From contig JAQFWX010000035.1 in NCBI GenBank assembly GCA_027605045.1, forward strand, positions 186,001 through 250,000: 64,000 nt of DNA, given 5' to 3'. Both the position numbers and the translations under genes were made by a program. The stretch comes from Phallus indusiatus. Taxonomy: Eukaryota; Basidiomycota; Agaricomycetes; Phallales; Phallaceae. The notes under the pieces are model-generated. The model did not search any database, was not told where the DNA came from, and was given only the letters and a program-made list of their open reading frames with translations. Shown here piece after piece: positions 60,012 to 64,000 of this stretch (positions are counted from its first letter, which is position 1; each line of letters begins with the position of its first letter).

Positions 60012-62687
60012 ATGGCGGGTGATGATCAGGATCCAATCAAGTGCGTGCAGCAGAAACCTGAGCACAGCTTGAAGCCGATCATTGGCAAGTATGCCAAGTT
60101 TCCATCTGCAAGGCGGCGGATTCTGAGCCGTGGTCGAATCCATACCATCCTTGCATCCATTGTGCTCGGAATCTGCTTCGTATTTTTCCAGCTAAACTCC
60201 AAGGCCCTCCCAAAGTCTTATATTCTGTGCTCTCGCGACAGCAAGATCTACACTGTCGACCAAAATAAACTATTAACCGAATGTATTCTCGTTCATGGGA
60301 AACTCATTATGGATGTTGGATCATTGCGTATGTGCTTTTTTTAACAGATTTACCATTACGACATACTTATTTTTAACTTCATCCTATGGGCTCGTCTCAT
60401 TTTAGACGACGTCAAAAAGACATGGAGACACCATCATCCGAACCAAAATATCCCAGTTCGATACGCGAAGCGGGGTTCTATTATAGTCCCAGGCTTGATT
60501 GATTCACATGGTCATATTCTAGAGCATGGAAAGAAGCTGCAGCTAAACCTAGACGGTTTCGCAACTCCAGCAGGTAAATCGTGGCTCCGCTGCCGGAATC
60601 GCTAAGGCACTAATGGCCGACATTCGTTTACCGCAGATGCTGTGAAACGTATTCGCAAATATATCGAAGAGCGGCCCAATTTGTTAAATGACACAAATAC
60701 ATGGATTCACGGTGGAGGATGGGACAACAGCCTGTGGTCCGGCTGGCCAACAGCTGTAAGTACATTTCGCGTTATTTTCTCAAATTCCTTTCTTTTTAAA
60801 GATGTGTCTTTCTCTTGAATCTAAAGGCGGACTTGGAAAGCGATCCTGTTGTCCGAAATCGTCCTATCGTTCTCCTCAGCAAGGATGGCCACGCGTTCTG
60901 GTGTTCCAAAAAGGCGATATCACTCTCGTCCCCAGTTCCAGAAACTGTCGAAGGGGGTATAATTGAACGTGATGAGAACGGCGAAATCATTGGTGCGCTG
61001 ATTTCATTCTTCCCTGAAGGTGTTTTTTGTTACTGAATTTCTTTCATATCGCGGCTTTCTTAGGCACCTTTCTTGATAAAGCCATGGATATAATTCGCGT
61101 TCCACCCTGGACGGAAGAGCAAGTTTTAGAATATTTCAATGCGACCATCCATGACGCCCTCTCACACGGACTCACCGGACTTCACGATGCAGCGCTTTCA
61201 CCAAATTTGGGTGCAATCCTTGAAAGGTGATACCAGTGGCGTTCTGGAAATCTTCTCTCTACTTCTTTTCTCATCAAATCATCATAGATTAGCCGATGAA
61301 AACAAATTACCGGTGAGAAGACAATTCTATTTCGACCTGAGAGCTTCTTTCAAGGGCTGAGTATAAAAAGATACGCATATATGCTATGAGATTCTTCAAT
61401 GAATCGGAAGATTATTGGGGAAACTCCACCCCAAAAATTCTCGGAAAAGCCGATGACAGGCTTACCATGAGAAGCGTCAAAATATTCACTGATGGTAATA
61501 CGATAACATTCCTCCTGGCTATGATTTCGAATCTCTAGACTATTGACCATTGCTTCACTAGGTGCGCTTCGTTCAGCTGGTGCAGCAGTAAGTAACTGAG
61601 CTAGTCAGCTCCACCACCATTTGGAAATGATGGCATTTTTCTGTTAGTTGTACGAACCGTACTCTGACGATCCGACCTCCCGAGGATTCTTCCGGACGCC
61701 GCCTGAGGTGCTCCAAAAAATCATACCCCAATTTTTGAAGGATGGCTGGCAAGTGGTAAGAGGTCACTGGTCAATATTTTTTATTTTAACCAGAAACGTT
61801 GTCAGAATACACACTGCATCGGAGATCGTGCTAATGGATTTTTTCTCGATCTCATGGAAAATTTGGCTCAACATATGGATGTCTCCTCTTTACGTCCTCG
61901 AGTCGAACACGCACAAATACTAAGTAACGAGGATTTTTTACGCATGGGGAAACTCGGAGGTAGCATTTTCTCTGTATTTTCCGCACTCGGACTCATCAAA
62001 CCTTTTTCAGTGATCGCCAGTGTCCAGCCTAGTCACGTGTAAGTAGTCTCGTCTCCACTTTTTAAATTAGTGCCATACATCCTTCTAGGATTGACGATAT
62101 GGGCTTTGCGGAGACTCGATTGGTTGAGTTCTTTTGTGCCCCCCAGAAGACAGTGGCTGACTAGAAGCTTGTAGGGTCCCGAACGCATCAAGGGCACCTA
62201 CGCTTTTCGTACCTTTTTAGATAACAACGTCTCAATCACTCTCGGAACCGATTTTCCTGTTGCCAATATTAACCCATTGGAAACGTTCTACGCCGCCATA
62301 ACAAGATTGTCAATTCAAGGAAATTCTCCTCACGGGCCATCAGGATGGTGAGTCACTATTCAGTCTTCTGTAGTTCTAGTCCATACCAATAAGTATCCAT
62401 AGGTTTCCGGAACAACGGCTAACTCGAGAAGAAGCATTGAGAGGTAGGCTATAGTTTATGTATCGAAAAAGAAAATAACAATATTGAAAATTCATACAAC
62501 AGGGATTACTCTCGCTCCAGCTTATGCGTCTTTTTCAGAAGACAGATTAGGTTCCCTGACTCCAGGAAAACGAGCCGACTTTGTCATACTGTCGAAAGAC
62601 ATTATGACAATCCCACCACATGAAATTTTGCAAACGAAAGTAGTTGCGACAGTACTAGACGGGCAGGTTGCTTACGGAAAGATCTAA
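60012..62687 (+). CDS. Membrane-anchored YtcJ-like amidohydrolase
   Basis: Metal-dependent amidohydrolase of the YtcJ/AepA type; substrate unknown. The N-terminus is basic (RRRILSRGR), then one helix IHTILASIVLGICFVFFQLN at residues about 45-65, suggesting a type II anchor with the catalytic domain in the lumen or outside. Catalytic landmarks: GSIIVPGLIDSHGHILEHG (HxH metal site), TWIHGGGWDNSLW, LSKDGHAFWCSKKA, HGLTGLHDAALSPNLG, VKIFTDGALRSAGAALYEPY, VHCIGDRANG, RPRVEHAQIL, ASVQPSHVIDDMGFAE and VSITLGTDFPVANINPLETF (Asp). The end is LTPGKRADFVILSKDIMTIP and VLDGQVAYGKI. Over ten exons. All metal-ligand motifs are present. Confidence 0.88.
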
Positions 62688-62984
62688 ACTCTACCTATTG
62701 CGAACTGCTCTATCATAAATTGCTATATCATAATATTGCTATAATAGGACCGTTTTCCCACTTGCACTTTTATGTACATACCCTGAGACGCGTGTGCACG
62801 CGGCGCGGCGTTGCGATCACAGGACATTGGACAGCCTTGAGCACGAGCGCCAGATCCTAGCGTGACAACGCGAACACGTAAGCAAGTAACGTGATTGCAT
62901 TTTTCGTGGCGCAACAGTCAACTACCAACCAACAGTCGATACTCGAGATTGAGCGTTCTTCTGTCTACATTAATTTATGCTATA
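62688..62984. other. Intergenic, amidohydrolase to repair gene
   Basis: About 300 bp holding the 3' end of the amidohydrolase gene and the promoter of the next gene. The RDH54-like frame is open upstream to 62895, so a start there is possible. Confidence 0.4.
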
Positions 62985-64000
62985 ATGAATGCTGGATCTC
63001 TACTCCCTCAGAAAAGAAAGGTAGATGAAATTGACTCTCAAGCAGACAAAGGGGCTAGTCCGAGAGTTGATCTGAGTAAGGAATTGAGATGGAACGTCCA
63101 ATGGTGAGGATGCCACCTGATACTCGCGTCGTCGACAGTGTTGACTTTTTCCAGGAGGACTCCACAGACTAAGAAGCACAAGACGTGGGACGGGGATGCC
63201 ATAGTTGGAATGACCCCTGGTGTCAATGGCTCTTTCTGTACTCTTTACGATGACAAGGGTCATGTGTGAGTAACTAAAGCCCAACAATTACATCTCTGAT
63301 TGCAAACCCATTTCAGCTTATTTCGACAAGTTATTCCATTGGAAAACCCTAAGGAAGGCGACTTTTTTCGGATGTCTGAGAAAGAGTTTCAGCTGGATTA
63401 CCCTCTTTCATTGGAATCCGTCGTGCAGAGCCCAGCTATCGTTTCCACATTTCGTTCTAAGGCGACATTGAAAAAAATTGTTTCCAAACCCTTGCTGACC
63501 ATTAAAGCAAATGTACCGAAGACGATTCCAGAGCCCCCACCTTCTGAATCAGCTAAACCTCTTGGTTTATGCGAGAACGTTGTAAAGGAAACCAGGAAGG
63601 GGCGTTGGGAGGTCAACATGTCAGTGAATGTTAGTGTACTTTGATGTTGACGGAATGTTGATGTTATGTAGGAGAAAGAATTCGTCGTCGAAGAATGCTC
63701 CATGGCAAGAAGATGGGTATTTGGAAATTAAAGGAACTACATATCGCTTGTTTTCAGAACACATGAAGTTGTTGGTTTTTTTTCCTTTTCCTTTTATCGG
63801 TTTGTTACCGAAATACATTGCAGACTAGGTTCAGGCTCATGGAATAAACCTTGGCCGCAAGTTGATCAGCAACTGCACGTCTCAAATAGACAAGTGCGTG
63901 TTTCTCATTCAACCCACAACACGTTTATAAGCGGTTTTAGGTCAAAGTGGTCGCCCTTTGTGAGGGCCTGGGGCTACCTTGTGTGGTCGACAATGACGAA
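62985..64000 (+). CDS. RDH54/RAD54B-like DNA repair translocase, N-terminal part
   Basis: Incomplete at the right edge. From ATG at 62985: MNAGSLLPQKRKVDEIDSQA, then LSKELRWNVQW and RTPQTKKHKTWDGDAIVGMT. This is the DUF2439-type N-terminal motif found in Rdh54/Tid1 and some other repair factors such as ZGRF1. The following exons have LFRQVIPLENPKEGDFFRM (matching the domain's second half), Lys/Pro-rich linkers, and VKVVALCEGLGLPCVVDNDE at the edge. The SNF2 ATPase lies beyond the window, so the choice of RDH54 over another DUF2439 protein is inference, based on the close match of the KKHKTWDGDA core. At least five exons are visible. An in-frame alternative start is at 62895. Confidence 0.65.

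Noticed and set aside
1..64000. Search for CRISPR arrays, prophage, integrated virus, rRNA and pheromone precursors ending in CaaX
   Set aside because: None were found. The short frame at 26097 ends in CIL but the cysteine is not at the CaaX position.

Overview
This window is nuclear DNA from a filamentous basidiomycete, most likely a mushroom-forming Agaricomycete (inference). Every recognisable gene is eukaryotic and broken by many short introns, mostly about 45-90 bp. Housekeeping genes sit close together on both strands, and several families are typical of Agaricomycetes: a self-sufficient CYP505 P450-reductase, an HMT1-type half ABC transporter, a MAT-type HMG protein, and a small coiled-coil/helical family. 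There is no operon structure, CRISPR array, prophage, rRNA or clear tRNA.

Layout. 1-2.7 kb is gene-poor. 2.7-8.0 kb: H2A.Z chaperone CHZ1 (+), TFIIH subunit TFB4 (-), a WBP4-like splicing factor (-) and a homoserine-acetyltransferase-like hydrolase (-). 9.1-13.7 kb: an FLVCR-like MFS transporter (+) and CDP-diacylglycerol synthase (+). 14.0-19.2 kb: ribosomal protein uS12/RPS23 (-) and CYP505 (-). 19.8-22.9 kb: proteasome subunit alpha-4 (+) and a glycine-rich membrane protein (-). 23.8-24.4 kb: a small five-part gene recovered by joining exons (+). 26.6-35.4 kb: a CLC chloride channel (+) and an HMT1-like ABC transporter (+). 36.0-40.9 kb: a tandem array of three related membrane-protein genes (-), of which only the middle one is intact. 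42.4-47.6 kb: an RRM glycine-rich RNA-binding protein (+) and an HMG-box factor (+). 47.6-51.0 kb is T/C-rich with no convincing gene. 51.0-57.0 kb: a small helical protein (-), queuosine salvage protein (-), the mitochondrial YqeY-domain protein AIM41 (+) and the ERAD ubiquitin ligase HRD1 (-). 57.4-59.2 kb: a DUF427 gene (+) preceded by degenerate repeats of its own promoter and 5' end. 60.0-62.7 kb: a membrane-anchored YtcJ-like amidohydrolase (+). 63.0 kb to the edge: the N-terminus of a RDH54/RAD54B-like DNA repair translocase (+).

Most genes act independently: transcription and chromatin (CHZ1, TFB4, HMG factor, RDH54), RNA (WBP4-like, RRM protein, RPS23, queuosine salvage), protein turnover (proteasome, HRD1), lipid and membrane transport (CDS1, FLVCR-like, CLC, HMT1, CYP505). 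The most unusual parts are the decaying tandem array at 36-41 kb, the triplicated promoter module at 57.4-58.3 kb, and the small lineage-type gene at 23.8 kb. Exon joins were made by eye from splice signals and protein continuity. Gene limits are start-to-stop spans that include introns.
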